Position numbers and translations under genes: made by a program
Origin: Clonostachys chloroleuca
Lineage: Eukaryota; Ascomycota; Sordariomycetes; Hypocreales; Bionectriaceae
Direction of reading: 5' to 3'
Assembly: GCA_037952775.1 (NCBI GenBank)
Contig: JBANAY010000003.1
Coordinates: 29,822,001-29,886,000 of the forward strand
DNA: 64,000 nt
Notes under the pieces: generated by a model
Databases searched by the model: none
Seen by the model: the letters and a program-made list of their open reading frames with translations, nothing else
Told to the model about the DNA's origin: nothing
Shown: positions 44,786 to 55,830 of the stretch, one piece after another
How positions within the stretch are numbered: the stretch's first letter is position 1
How the letters are laid out: every line of letters begins with the position of its first letter

Positions 44786-47122
44786 CTATTGAGTAGCTCC
44801 GTTTTCACTTGATAACAGAGCAAAGTCGATGGGACCGAAAAGATCAATCCACGAAGTCGGCAAATGGTCATCTGACTCCCGCCCACTCATCATCACATCG
44901 TCGCCGAATTGATTCGACATGGTATTGTAGTCAACCACTTCCCATATAGCTGCTTCCTCGGCAGGTGTGAAGCTCAAATTCTGCGCGAGGCTGTTCAAGT
45001 GGCGCCCTAAAACCCCATCGTAGACTATTCGGCGAAGTGTCGAGGCCTATTAAGAGCCGTCAGTGTACAAAGGCCGCAGAAGCTGAGATCAAGCACGTTA
45101 CCATTGTCTTAACATTACTCCAGTGCTGGCCAATGGTGTCCAGATAGAGTAGAGCCTCCTCGAGTAGTAGTTGAGCCTGCTCACGAGCAAGCGCGTCCTC
45201 GTCATAAATCCGCAACGCGAAGATGGAGCCTGCGACTGTGATTGCGTAGCCGCTGGATGAGGAGTGAAACGAGCAGCCCAACTTGCGCGCCTCACGTATA
45301 AGAGCCAGCATCTGCTGCGCATGAAGCCAGGCTAGGTCAGATGACCGTTTAATGAAACTGATAGGTGCAAGGTTGCGGCATGTGTTGAGGCGGCGGCGTA
45401 ACAAAAACGGATGGTTGAGTAGGCAGTAGCAGAGATGGAACAGTGCTCGAGAGAAGATGATTGGCCCTGTGCACTGGCTGTCCACTGCTCCCTCGACCGA
45501 AATATGGGCCGCAAACATCTCGTCAACTGGTCTCTGTATCTCCAAATAAGCTTCGAGATGTAGAAGATCGGATTCGATGCCGGCAAAGTCCGAGCCAGGA
45601 TCCCAGGGTGGTGGTCCTCTGATGTTGCAGTCTTGAAGCACATACTGCGCACATCGGCCCAGGATGTGCGCAGTAGCAATCACTTGAGCCAAAGGGCACT
45701 GCCGCTGAGATACTGGAAGTGTCCGGTTTGTCATTTCGTCCAATGACTGTGTTTTGACCCATCGGCCTTCCCTCCATGTTGACTCGTCACACGGCAGCTG
45801 CACATGGCACGACGCGTCAACGATGGCCGGCGGTCGACCGCGGCCGCAGGAGACCAAGCGATCCAACAGATAGACTGACCAGAAAACCCGTCGTCTCTCT
45901 TCCTGTTCCACATACGAGAGATGCGCCGTGTTATCTAGCATGAGGCCGCAATCCTGTGCGATCCTGACGGCCAGGCCGACTTTGACCCACGCTGAACCAT
46001 GGCGTGATCGACCAGCTATACGTCCATAAGTTGTAAGACACCATCATCATGATTGGATATCGGTTGTTAGAAGATGGAAAAACGCACCAGTGAAGTCGAA
46101 CAACCCTAGCAAGGCGACCTCTGAACCGTCGATATGTCTGTCACGTTGCCGGCGGTAAAACAGTCCGACACGATGAGCTTCCAGGATCTGTTAGCATATT
46201 CGACAGACATCTCCACCACGCGCCCTAAAAAGTACGGATGCGGACAAAACCGAACTGCGGTCGCCATGACAGCTAGGACTAGATGTCTTGGAATAGCTTG
46301 TTCCGACAAACGTTGCCGGAAGGTATGCTCATGAAAGAACGAGTACGGCTGATTCTGGAAGTAAGTAAAGTATGAATCAATGACTGCCTTGAATACATCC
46401 TCTGGCGTTCCAAAGTCCTCGATCAAAGGATCGTGTTGCTGTAGACGTTGGGCCCCGGTGTCTTGTTCTGCAGTGACAGCCCCTGTCCTCGGGCTGCTCT
46501 CACGGTGCTCGGAAGGTGAGGGCAATCCCCCACCGCCCAAGTCATTGTTACTCAAGAGCGAAACCAGGCATCTTTCAATTCTAGCACTTCGTTCAGTGCG
46601 ATTCCTTCCTACCGCGGGTGCCAAACCTCACCGTTGTAGGCTCGATGCCATCGTCTCGATCTTTGCCTCGAGTGTCGCGATCTTACTAACGAGATCTAAG
46701 GTCTAGCGGGCGAATTTGAATACATGTATCAATAAGTTATGGGGGTTCAATCCATACCTGTGTGTCGGTTGACTGGGAGGTTTCTCGTGAAATGTTGGGC
46801 TCGTCGCTGCTCGCTGGACAAGGCCTTTGTTGTCTAGGAGCCTGCTGCCGAGAAACTTCCACAGGATACACACAGTCTTCTGCCGTTACACCCAAATCCG
46901 CCACAGCTATCGTGTCGAGCGTCACTCACCAATGTTGAGCCGCTGGCACTGTCCGCAGACAGGTCGGTCGCCAGTGCACCGGCATTTCTTCCGCCTGGCC
47001 GGATTAGTTCTCGCTAACCAGAGTGCTTGTACATACGAGGGGTATCAATTTGCGTACCGGCATTGTAGGCATGCCTGGGCAATGCGCTGCACCGGAAAGT
47101 AAGCATCCGCTCTACGATCCAT
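44786..47122 (-). CDS. Zn2Cys6 transcription factor (cluster regulator candidate)
   Basis: Several exons. Exon 1 starts at 47122 (MDRRADAYF) and ends at 47058, exon 2 is 46994-46930, and exon 3 begins after an acceptor near 46890. Together they build the zinc cluster ACLQCRRKKCRCTGDRPVCG, then QCQRLN followed by CVYPVE, six cysteines in the usual spacing. A later exon (46624 downwards) has the start of a fungal_trans region (FKAVIDSYFTYFQNQPYSFF, then HEHTF). The 45941-45100 exon carries LSYVEQEERRRVFWSVYLLD and SCGRGRPPAI, the standard signature of this domain. The C-terminal exon (44998-44786) is acidic and hydrophobic. The total is roughly 630 residues. It is divergent from the cupin gene, and CGGACCG-type sites lie in its own promoter and in those of three nearby enzyme genes. 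Confidence 0.88.
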
Positions 47123-47511
47123 CGCGCAGCAAGACACTTGAGCATGAGAGTTGTCGATGGATTGCTTCCCGCCAGGCCCACGGTTGGAGATCCGGACCGC
47201 TGGGGGCCGAGTCAGGAAGGGCGTGTTGACCTTGGAAAGTCCCTCACTCCGTCGTATTAAATTCCCATCTTGGGCTTAGATGCAAGAAGATAAGCCTGGT
47301 GATCTCGAACTGTTGGAGTGGAGCCGGTCCGGACCCCGATCCCCAGAGTGGTAGTGTAGAAGGATGAGGGGAATGACTTCATAGAGCTTGATGTTTTGAG
47401 AACTGATATGTTTCCGTCTCTTCCTTTCAAGATACTCGAACAAAATATCAAGAACCTATCTTTCAAGCTACAAAGACTACTGACTGGTGATAGAGTACGC
47501 ACGAATTGGTA
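47123..47511. promoter_or_regulatory. Divergent promoter with CGGACCG-type sites
   Basis: The region between the regulator and cupin starts carries CGGACCG at 47193-47199 and the complementary CGGTCCG at 47325-47331, embedded in CCGGTCCGGACC. CGG and CCG half-sites one base apart are plausible for a Zn2Cys6 dimer. The same heptamer recurs upstream of the next two genes. Confidence 0.55.
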
Positions 47512-48116
47512 ATGATGGAATTCTCCCCGTGAGTAGCTTTCAAGCAATCAGGGCTCTTCTTGCGGCTTGCCATGACTACATTGAACCTTCGCAAATATAT
47601 GACAGCCTGAGAAGCTAACATGGCTTCTACTCTCATAGTAACGGCACGAAAAGCCACGAGATTCCACCTGTGGTTCTAGGCAGTGCTGAAGTCAGTCAGA
47701 CGTCAGTCGACTCGTTCTCCGACGCAAACTACGGCAATGTCGTTTGGCAAACCCTACTGTCGAGGCCAAGAACCGGCTCAGACTCGATGTGCGCGGGGAT
47801 CGCTACTTGTCCGTCTAACGGGACGCTCGCTCTCCACCAGCATACTCAGGCGGAGATCTACTACGTGCTTGAAGGGTCTGGGGAGGTGGAGATCGGCGGG
47901 GTTCGGCACCATGTTACTGAGGGCAGTATGCTTTGGATCCCTGGCGATGCGATGCATGGAGTCTTCTGTGGGCCCAAACAGACGCTCAAATGGCTGTATG
48001 TCTTTCCTGAAGGGCGTTTCGAGGATATCATCTACCGGTTCAAGGCCGCAGATGCTTCGAAGACCGTTGTCACTCTAGGTCATGAAGGGGCTTTAGAGGA
48101 TATTGAAGAGAAGTAA
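47512..48116 (+). CDS. Cupin-domain protein
   Basis: Exon 1 is only 17 bases (47512-47528, starting ATG ATG GAA), then an intron with GTGAGT/TAG borders and exon 2 (47639-48116), giving 164 residues. The splice restores the N-terminus FSPNGTKSHEIPPVV. The single cupin barrel is shown by LALHQHTQAEIYYVLEGSGE (about residues 70-89; two His and the Glu of metal-binding motif 1) and WIPGDAMHGVF (motif 2 His, about 109-119). Small cupins act as dioxygenases, isomerases, lyases or decarboxylases; the reaction here cannot be told. It lies between the regulator and the CoA-transferase gene on the + strand, with a possible operator upstream. Confidence 0.87.
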
Positions 48117-48734
48117 CCTACGGCTAGCTACTCATCCCATAATGACGACTGCAACTGTTTGCAATTATCTCTCGCCATTCTTCACACCCAGACTGATGAA
48201 TGCAACATTTTCTCACTCTTCCCATTCTACGATTTTCTCCTGTATACTTCCGCATTCCGTAGTTTCGTTGCCATGTCAAGGTTGTCAGCCATCCCAAGAC
48301 CGTTGGTTGACAGCGCTAATGCAAGGGCTGTGTCTTCGATGCCTCATCCGTTTGACTGCATATGGCCAAAGATAAATAAAGCCCACACCTAGATACCAGT
48401 TTCGGTAGATCATCCGGTGCATCTCGCGAAAAGTGGCTCAAATCCGGACCGTGCCCACTCTGCCCACACGCAGATGAACTCTGAGAGCGGAACAGCTCAA
48501 GTCGGACAATAACTTCATAAATAAATTGACGGATATGCGTTCAGGTCCTGTAAAGTGTTTGGGAGCATTTACCATAAGAAAAGCTGTTGAAATCGCTCAT
48601 CTGGGCCTGGTCACTCGAGAAGATGAACTAAAGAGCCGGCACTCCTAACCCGTTGACAAATTCAATCCTTCTTAGATTCTTCCATCATATATTCTTACAG
48701 CGAATAATTCTTACAGCATTCGCTAAACTTTAGG
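48117..48734. promoter_or_regulatory. Upstream region of the CoA-transferase gene with CGGACCG site
   Basis: CGGACCG occurs at 48445-48451 within the longer CCGGACCGTGCCCACTC, about 285 bases before the ATG at 48735. The same longer string, with one or two changes, is found twice upstream of the MDR gene. No gene lies in this interval. Confidence 0.55.
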
Positions 48735-50569
48735 ATGGCGCACATGATTTCGGGTGACGATATCTACGGACCGGGGACTTGGATCGATTCAGAGGCGCTG
48801 CCAGTGCCCGATGATGCACGTCGACTTTTCAAGGTGCTGGCGGAAGCGACGCCTGGGTTCACCAAAGATCCTGTGATTTTAAACACCGTGACTTTCACGG
48901 GTTCCCCTGAAACAATTGTACCCGGTCCATTGAAATCTGCCGTCATCTCCGGCGCCTTGCATGCCATGAGCGGCATAGTTGCCAACGAGCTCTTGGAGCT
49001 TAGGGACGGCCAAACTTCCATCCGAACAGCATCTGTTGATACCGATCATGCTGCATTCTGGCTCGGAAGTGTGGGCATGAGTAGGAGAAATGGCCAAACC
49101 GTCCGGGAGATCGCTAAAGAGGGCAAGCTAGCTGCCATCTTCCCTAAAGACCTTGAAGGAGATATTTTCGGGACGCCACTCAGACTGCGTGCTACCGCAA
49201 ACTACGAGACCAAGGAAGATGGCGTCTGGTTTCAACTGCATGGGTCTCTGGGCGCAGACCCGGTACTGCAGACCATTGGCATAGACCCATCACAAGAGTG
49301 CAGCAGCCATGACGAGGCCTATCAACTCATCGCCGAGCACGTGCGCAAGTTTGGAGCGCATGAGCTGGAGATGATGCACTTAGTCCAAGGCCTTTGTGGA
49401 AGCATCTGCTATACGCCGGCTGGATGGAGACAGACACGCACGGCCAAGGACCTGTCTAAGCACCCATTGATCAACTACAAGCTGCAGGCACATGCAGTCC
49501 CTACGCCGGCCATTCCTTTGCCAGTATCTGCCGACAAAAGGCCCCTGGCGGGCATCAAGGTCGTAGAGCTTGTTCGTATTATTGCCGGCCCTGTGATCGG
49601 GACGACCTTGGCAGCTCTTGGGGCGGATGTGATCCGCGTGAACTGCGGCCGCCTGCCTGACTTCAATGTAAGCCATGACTATCCTCTCAGTCGTCCTCCT
49701 ATGCTCTTCACTTAGTGAATTCTTGTATTTTGCTTTTCTTTTAGTTATATCAGAAATGTATCGAAGCTAAGAGCATACAACAGTCACTTCAACTTACGCT
49801 GAATGCTGGTGTCAGAACCATGGACGTTGACCTGGCTAAAGAGGATGAGGTAAAGCACTTGCTTGAGTTGATTACAGATGCAGACGTCTTCATCCAAGGC
49901 TACAGGCCAGGGGTGATTGCCCGGAAGGGGCTCAGCCTTGACGATCTCCTAACAATAGCCGGCAAGAGAGGCAAGGGCATCGTGTATGTGGAGGAGAACT
50001 GCTACGGGCCAGACGGGCCAATGGCTGAGCGACCTGGCTGGCAGCAAATTGCGGATGCTGCTTCTGGGTGCTCCCACGTCACTGGACGAAGCTTGGGCTA
50101 CAAAGACGGGACATGCGTACTACCCGCTCTGCCTGTGCCAGATATGCTCACGGGCTTGATCGGGGCCGTCGGTACTATGATGGCCATCAGAGATCGTGCT
50201 CGTCAAGGCGGCTCCTATCATGTGTTTGCTTCTCTCATGGCTGCTGCTACTCTTCATCTAAGCCCTGAGGTCGGGTTATACTCACCAGAGGTGGTACAGG
50301 GTTGCACCGAGAAGTTTGGCTGGGACGAAACCGGTCCTGAGCTCTTTGTCCTGGAGCTTTTGGATGTCGTACTGGAATCATGGGGTCAAGCGATGCCGAA
50401 ATATTCCGGGGAAGACTCACCTTATATGTCTACCTTGAAAGGTGACTGGGGCGAATTTCAGGTGTTGAAGCCCGTTATTCAGCTGAGCGATGTAAATGCG
50501 TCGCCATACTTCTCGTCCGCGCCCGAGCCTAACTGCTATCGCAGCAGTGATGCAATAGCATGGCGATAG
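48735..50569 (+). CDS. CoA-transferase family III (CaiB/BaiF) protein
   Basis: Two exons, 48735-49667 and 49745-50569, give 585 residues. The second half contains the recognisable family III core: PLAGIKVVELVRIIAGPVIG and TTLAALGADVIRV (about residues 275-308), then VDLAKEDE, ADVFIQGYRPGVIARKGLS and GKGIVYVEENCYGPDGPMAE. The N-terminal 270 residues are a second, degenerate family III-like domain, as in many fungal members of 500-600 residues. These enzymes move CoA between carboxylic acids, usually starting breakdown or racemisation of an acid in peroxisome or mitochondrion; the acid here is unknown. Its promoter carries the shared CGGACCG element, and a decayed fragment of a related gene lies at 52684-52770. 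Confidence 0.92.
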
Positions 50570-50967
50570 AAAGGCTTATTGTATATGCCGTAGTGCTTTG
50601 CTTTCTGGAATCAGCTTGAGAGGGCTTGGCCAAAGCCTAAGAACGTAGTAGAGCATGCAGAAGTAAATAATAACTGCTTGTTAGCACAACTGTTTTCATA
50701 CGTATGAGAAAGAATAAAGTTCAACAACAATGAAAGCTGGCAGGGCCCGACAACTCAACTCATTGAATATCTTAGGTAACTGTTTACATTTGGATGACCC
50801 GAGTCAATGATAGACCAACAAAGATGCTTCTTTGCGTGTGTAAATGTGATAGCGTCAGAGCTGTACCCAAGATCAAGCCAAGGCAACAAATTATTATATT
50901 TAAAATGAAAAACACCGTAGATAGAATCAACGAATTGTACGTATGAAAGTCACGCTATTGAGTCTAC
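50570..50967. other. Convergent intergenic region
   Basis: Roughly 400 bases hold the 3' flanks of the CoA-transferase and MDR genes. No other feature is seen. Confidence 0.45.
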
Positions 50968-52140
50968 CTAGATCCGAGGGCTGCTTTGGCATTCTATGTC
51001 TATAACAAGTTTGCCCATCTGAATTCCAGCTTTCATTTCGTCAAAAAGGTGATCAATGTCCCTGAGGTTGCTCAGCCCTTGGACTGTTCTGCTGATCACT
51101 GGTCGGATCCCCTTGCGGTCGACGAAGGCGACCATGTCCCGAAACTCTTGCCTAGAACCCATCGTAGTTCCCTTTAACTCTGCGTTCAGAAGGACGGCCG
51201 GCATAGTCCAGTTCATTTTTGGAGCGACCGTCATGCCGTATTGGACAATGACACCACCAGGTTTGAGAAGCTTTACAGCTTTGCTGACGATATTACCGCC
51301 TGCTCCATCGATAACAGCATCAATGTACGGCCTCGATGATGGAAGTTGCTGCCGAATATCGGTTTCCCATTTTTCCTCTTTGTAAGTTGCACCGCCTTGG
51401 GCACCCAAGCTCCTGGCTCTGTCAAGCTTTTCCTGACTGCCAGAGGTGACAAATACATTGAGGCCCATGGCCACGCCGAACTGTAAAGCTGTGATAGCAA
51501 CGCCACCTCCGATGCCTGTGATTAGGACGTTCTGTCCTGGTTGAACCGCAGCTTTGGTACTCAATGCCCTCCAGGCTGTTAGCCCAACCAGTGGGAGAGC
51601 TGCCCCCTCCACGGCAGACAGATGTTTCGGCGCCGGGACAACCTCGTCCTGGTGAACGCAAACGTAGTCTTGTGCTGTGCCCACATCGTAGAGACGGGTT
51701 GATCCGGTGATAGACCACTTTTTAGGGTCCTCTGGGCCAGCTGGGTCTGATATCCAGCCTCGCATAGGTGTTAGGAGGACGTTTTCCCCAAGAAGAGAAG
51801 TATTAGTAACCCCTCTCCCAAGTTCAGCAATCACTCCATAACCGTCCGACAGCATTGGGTTGTCGAGGGATATGGCGGGGTACTGATGCTGCCGAACGAA
51901 CAGGTCGCGGTGGTTCAGCGCAGCCGCCTTGAGTCGGACAAGGACCTCATTGTCTCCGGGGACAGGCTTCTTAATCTCCTTGAGCTGTAGACTGCAAAAG
52001 AATCAGTATTATTGATTGAATCTTTTCAGAACTTAGGATGGCTCTTACGGGTAGTATATTTCCCCTGGCTTGCCTACAGCCTGGCCGAGATGGAGCACGC
52101 GGGGCATAGCTACTCTCAATGCTTTGGAGACCTTGAACAT
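50968..52140 (-). CDS. MDR-family oxidoreductase (zinc-type alcohol dehydrogenase-like)
   Basis: Two exons, 52140-52049 and 51991-50968, give 371 residues. The GroES-like N-terminal domain has PVPGDNEVLVRLKAAALNHR and then DLFVRQHQYP; the Asn-His-Arg-Asp version, with no Cys at the usual zinc-ligand position, points to the zinc-free quinone-reductase-like branch. A Rossmann domain follows with ALPLVGLTAWRAL, VLITGIGGGVAITALQFG (nucleotide-binding GxGxxG variant) and VFVTSGSQEKLDRARSLGA. Length is normal for the family. It would reduce or oxidise an aldehyde, alcohol or enone with NAD(P)(H); the substrate is unknown. The promoter has a pair of facing CGGACCG/CGGTCCG sites, tying it to the cupin, CoA-transferase and regulator genes. 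Confidence 0.92.
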
Positions 52141-52246
52141 GGTGCCACTACCTGACGCTGATCATTCGAGGGTACTCTCTAAGACGATATAAAGGCGCTG
52201 GATCGGTTAGTAGTGTTTTTATGAAGAGCCGAAGCCTGGCGTGCGC

Positions 52247-52296
52247 CGGACCGTGCCCATCACGTATCCTCCCATCATCTGAGTGGGTACGGTCCG
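52247..52296. promoter_or_regulatory. Facing pair of CGGACCG sites upstream of the MDR gene
   Basis: CGCCGGACCGTGCCCA on the + strand and TGGGTACGGTCCGGCG about 27 bases further on form a nearly perfect 16-base inverted repeat, with one mismatch. They lie about 105-155 bases before the MDR start at 52140. This is the strongest candidate operator in the window. Confidence 0.6.
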
Positions 52297-52683
52297 GCGA
52301 CGATGGTAGTCTGGGAATCCGAGGCCCTAGAGCCGGACTGTTAGCAATTTAGGTTGGCCATTGCGACCGTACGCTAAGTCTTTTGAGTCTTGGCCGATTC
52401 GTCAGACAGTATAGCTAAAGAAATCTCCAAGAGACTATCGCTGATGCCTTGGTAGATCATTGACTCGCCCCCTGTTCAGAACCAGTCTGCTTCTTTATGT
52501 AAGCACACGATTCTCCGGTCTTGCCTCGCTTTTGAAGCGTTCATCTTTAATACGCGCCGTTTCTCTAGGTCCCAAAGCACTTTATAGTATTGCCATTGCA
52601 CAAAAGCCAAGTTTAAACACTTCTTAGATTTCATTTTCAGCACAATGGCGGTCAGTTTCGGGAAGCGTTTTTAAGAGCAGCTC

Positions 52684-52770
52684 GAGAGCTTAGAAACGGC
52701 CAACTTTCTAGCCGGACAGTGTCTATTGATACTAATTATGCTATATTTTGATTCAGAAGTATCGGCACAG
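52684..52770 (+). pseudogene. Degenerate fragment of a CoA-transferase III gene
   Basis: The + strand reads ELRNGQLSSRTVSIDTNYAI then a stop and FRSIGTG. This aligns with ELRDGQTSIRTASVDTDHAA and FWLGSVGM of the intact gene (near 49000-49080). A TGG-type codon is now TGA, and substitutions towards A/T fit RIP-like or ordinary decay. An ATG GCG at about 52644 preceded by CTTCTTAGATT resembles the upstream region of the intact gene, so the fragment probably comes from a duplicated 5' end. Confidence 0.7.
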
Positions 52771-54299
52771 GTAAGCGAATAAAGATGCTATATTAGTAAA
52801 ATAAACAACATAGTAAGTATTAGAATGAACATTGAGTGTTTAGTAATCAATATCAAGTATTATATTGTAGATAGTATAAGAAAGGTTGAGTATAAAGTAA
52901 AAAACATCAATGGAGGAGGCCAGACCAGGAAGTTCCGAGGAAGCATCGCTTGTGTCTTGGTAGATCATTGGCTCGCCGTGTTTAAATAAGAAATTACCTC
53001 ATCCGAATCCAAACACATTTTTTTACTTAATCGAAGTTGTCGATCCAAGAAAATAATGGCAGCACCCTCATGTCAACTTGTACGACTACTAAAGTGGGCG
53101 AGACGTGCAATGAAATTTCAAAACTGGCCCCATGCGGCGATGGTGATTAATAACCCTCAAAAGAACCACAGCGTTTCCTCATATAACGTAGAACACTGCG
53201 AGGCGACATTATGGTCGGCCTTTGCAAAATCGGGAAGCTGACTTTGAGAAGAGATGGTCTTATTCTTAGTTGAAACTTGACTAACCCCAACACAGCAGCT
53301 GTTTTGACACAACAACTCAACCCCGTTTCTCGCCAATAGCATGCTTTAAATCTTGGCATTTAGTACTGTGATGGCATGTTTTACACACTAACCATTGAAT
53401 CTGCTTCATCCTCCTGTCCATGCCACCCTCTCGTTGGAGACGGCTGGCGCGCTGATTAGGTGTTATTATCCGGGTTTCATCCAACCGCTACTCTGCTCCC
53501 AAGTTGTATGCCAGGAGTGAATAGCAAAGACAATGCTGCCGTCTGCTTCTAAATACATTTTACGCAACAAAAATTGATGCACGTGCCGCATTTTCCACTG
53601 TGCGTTTAGCACCAATCTAAGCATATTGAAACGCCACTGGCAATTAGGCAGGAGACAACGCATGTTGGTAGCAAGGCTTCATAATGGGCTGGGCTGGACC
53701 AGTCGATGTAGTAGTAATCCTCAAGGATGCCCTTAGTCACCAAACAACTCTCTCCTTATGTTTCGGTTTGCATGGTAATGGAGGTGAAAGGAAGAAGCTC
53801 TTGTCTTCATCGTCTAGTCACTTTGGAAAACTTCAGCCTTAAAACACGATGAGAGATATATAGCTAGGTTTAATGTCTAAGCTACACACACACAACTGCT
53901 ATAAAGATTTATTCCTCCTTTGAGACGAAACGGTGTACGCTTCTCAAAGCACAATTGGTGAGAATACAGGAGGCGACCAACAGTTCCTGGAACTTGAAAC
54001 TCGCTCGGCGCCAGATCAACCCCCTGGTCCGTCACCAACCGCGGGGACCCTTGTCATGCCCAGCATGCCGGCACGAAGCATCCGTCCGATCATGCCTGGG
54101 CAGCTCAACCCCTTCCATCAGATCAACTTAAGACTGGCGTGATGGCAGCTTTCCAAAGCCTCGTCGATTGTGGAAGTCAAATCCAGCTCTTCTATTCATT
54201 CCCTTCTCTGGTTACCTAGTGTAACTACTTTCGTTCATTCAAAGCCTTCATTCATTCAATCAACTCCGTATCATAAACGCCTACCACAAGCAAAGCACA
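52771..54299. other. 1.5-kb intergenic region with small duplications
   Basis: No gene is recognised; a 61-codon frame at 53056 has no features. CTTGGTAGATCATTG occurs at 52956 and also at 52448, so parts of the segment around the CoA-transferase relic are duplicated. The 38-base segment at 52886-52923 resembles 37826-37863. The right-hand end is the promoter of the chitosanase gene, with ATATATAG near 53856. Confidence 0.5.
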
Positions 54300-55210
54300 A
54301 TGGTCTCCACACGAACATCGCTGGTTTCGGTTCTCTTGGCGGCTGCTGCCCCAGCCATTGCCCGCGACGTGCCTGCCAACATCAGACAGTTCTATAACAA
54401 CGTTACGTCTAAGTCGTCGTGCAAAAACACTCTCGCCGGGGGCTTCTATAGCAAGGATGGTGATAGCGGAAGTACGACTTTCCAGTCCCCAAAAGCGAAC
54501 GTGTTCTGTTTCCATCCCCGTAGGTACTAATCGTCTCATAGAAGCTGTCTACTGTGGCGACAAGCTGGACTCGGGCGTCATCTTCCTCAAGGGCAACGGA
54601 AAGACACTAGTCAACATGGATATTGACTGTGACGGTGCCCAGAACGGCCCTGCCGACGACGGCCGTTGCGGCAACTCGGGCGACACCCAGTCCATCACCT
54701 CATTCCAGTCCACCATTAAGTCTTACGGCGCTGGAATCAACGACGTCGACGCCTACATCCACCCATATGTCGTCTTCGGAAACGAGGGAAGCAAGCCCGG
54801 CTGGGCTACTTTCAATCCCGAGCAATATGGAATCGAGCCCCTCAGTCTTATGGCTGTCGTTTGTGGCAACCGGCTCGTAAGTAGAGTCATACAAAACTAT
54901 CTCTATTGATCATGCCAAACTAACAACAAGGATGCAGATCTATGGTGTCTGGGCCGATGAGAACGGTGACGATGGCGAATACCCCGTGGTTGGCGAAGCA
55001 TCCATCTCCCTGGCCACCGCTTGCTATGGCAAGGACGCTGTGGATGGCAACACAGCCCATGACGAGGACGACGTTTTATACATTGCCTTCACGGGCTCAG
55101 AGGCTGTTCCGGGCGCCAGTGGCGCCAAGTGGAACGCTCAGAGCTTCTCCGAGTTCGAGAGCAGCGTCCAGTCCTTGGGGGACAAGTTGATCCAGCGAAT
55201 CAGCTCCTAA
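54300..55210 (+). CDS. Glycoside hydrolase family 75 endo-chitosanase
   Basis: Three exons (54300-54471, 54542-54876, 54938-55210) join in frame to 259 residues. A signal peptide covers about residues 1-21 ([14 protein letters not shown]). GH75 blocks follow in order: [77 protein letters not shown] and, across the second splice junction, [20 protein letters not shown]. The Asp and Glu in that last stretch correspond to the catalytic acids described for fungal GH75 enzymes. Length is close to the usual 240-260. The secreted enzyme cleaves chitosan, acting on fungal walls or for nutrition. It appears intact. Confidence 0.95.
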
Positions 55211-55830
55211 ACAACTATCGACCAGCGATTGTGACGGGAATGACGATTTTTTGGACTTGGCAGGAATTCAAGTACTGGGACTTGACCTTGTCACCTGCAG
55301 GAAGCTTTGGTAGGCAGAGTGAAACGCAAACCACGCTGGCTCGTGTTAGTTGTACAATAGAGAAATAAACATTTTTCATCATCGAAAAGATCAAACTGCT
55401 CTTAGCTTGGTCCGTAATGCTAGGCGCCTACTATGAGAGTTGATTGACGTGTGTTTTAGAAACCCAAAATATTCAGGTTGGCAGCTCATGGATTCTAACC
55501 TGTCGATCACGCACATGGAAAACGGTCGCAGAATTACCCAGTTTCACTAACGAACAGGCTGTGATTCAGACCAGGTTAGTAAGAAAAATAGTTAAACTCT
55601 TGCAGAATGAGTTACGTTGGCTCGCTTTCCAGTCTTGCGATTAACTAATATTGAGGCTCAAATCAAACCCTTGCGCATAATTCTATAAATACATAAAGCG
55701 GAATACTCTCCAAGGTCCTTCTTGCGTTATCACTAGATGTAACACTGGCACACATCCCTCATACCCATTTAGCAGATCAAGGTCCAGCACCTTGCGAAGC
55801 ACATCCACTAACCAGCCAGCAGCTGTTAAA
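55211..55830. other. Convergent intergenic region
   Basis: This contains the 3' flanks of the chitosanase and oxygenase genes. A 66-codon frame at 55444 shows no motif. Nothing else is seen. Confidence 0.45.

Noticed and set aside
47512..52140. Idea that cupin, CoA-transferase III and alcohol-dehydrogenase-like genes form a DMSP degradation pathway
   Set aside because: Superficially similar enzyme classes, but none shows features specific to DMSP lyases or DddD, and the MDR protein is a zinc-free type; evidence is too weak.
53056..53241. 61-codon ATG frame in the intergenic region before the chitosanase
   Set aside because: Too short, no motif, no conserved composition; cannot be supported as a gene.
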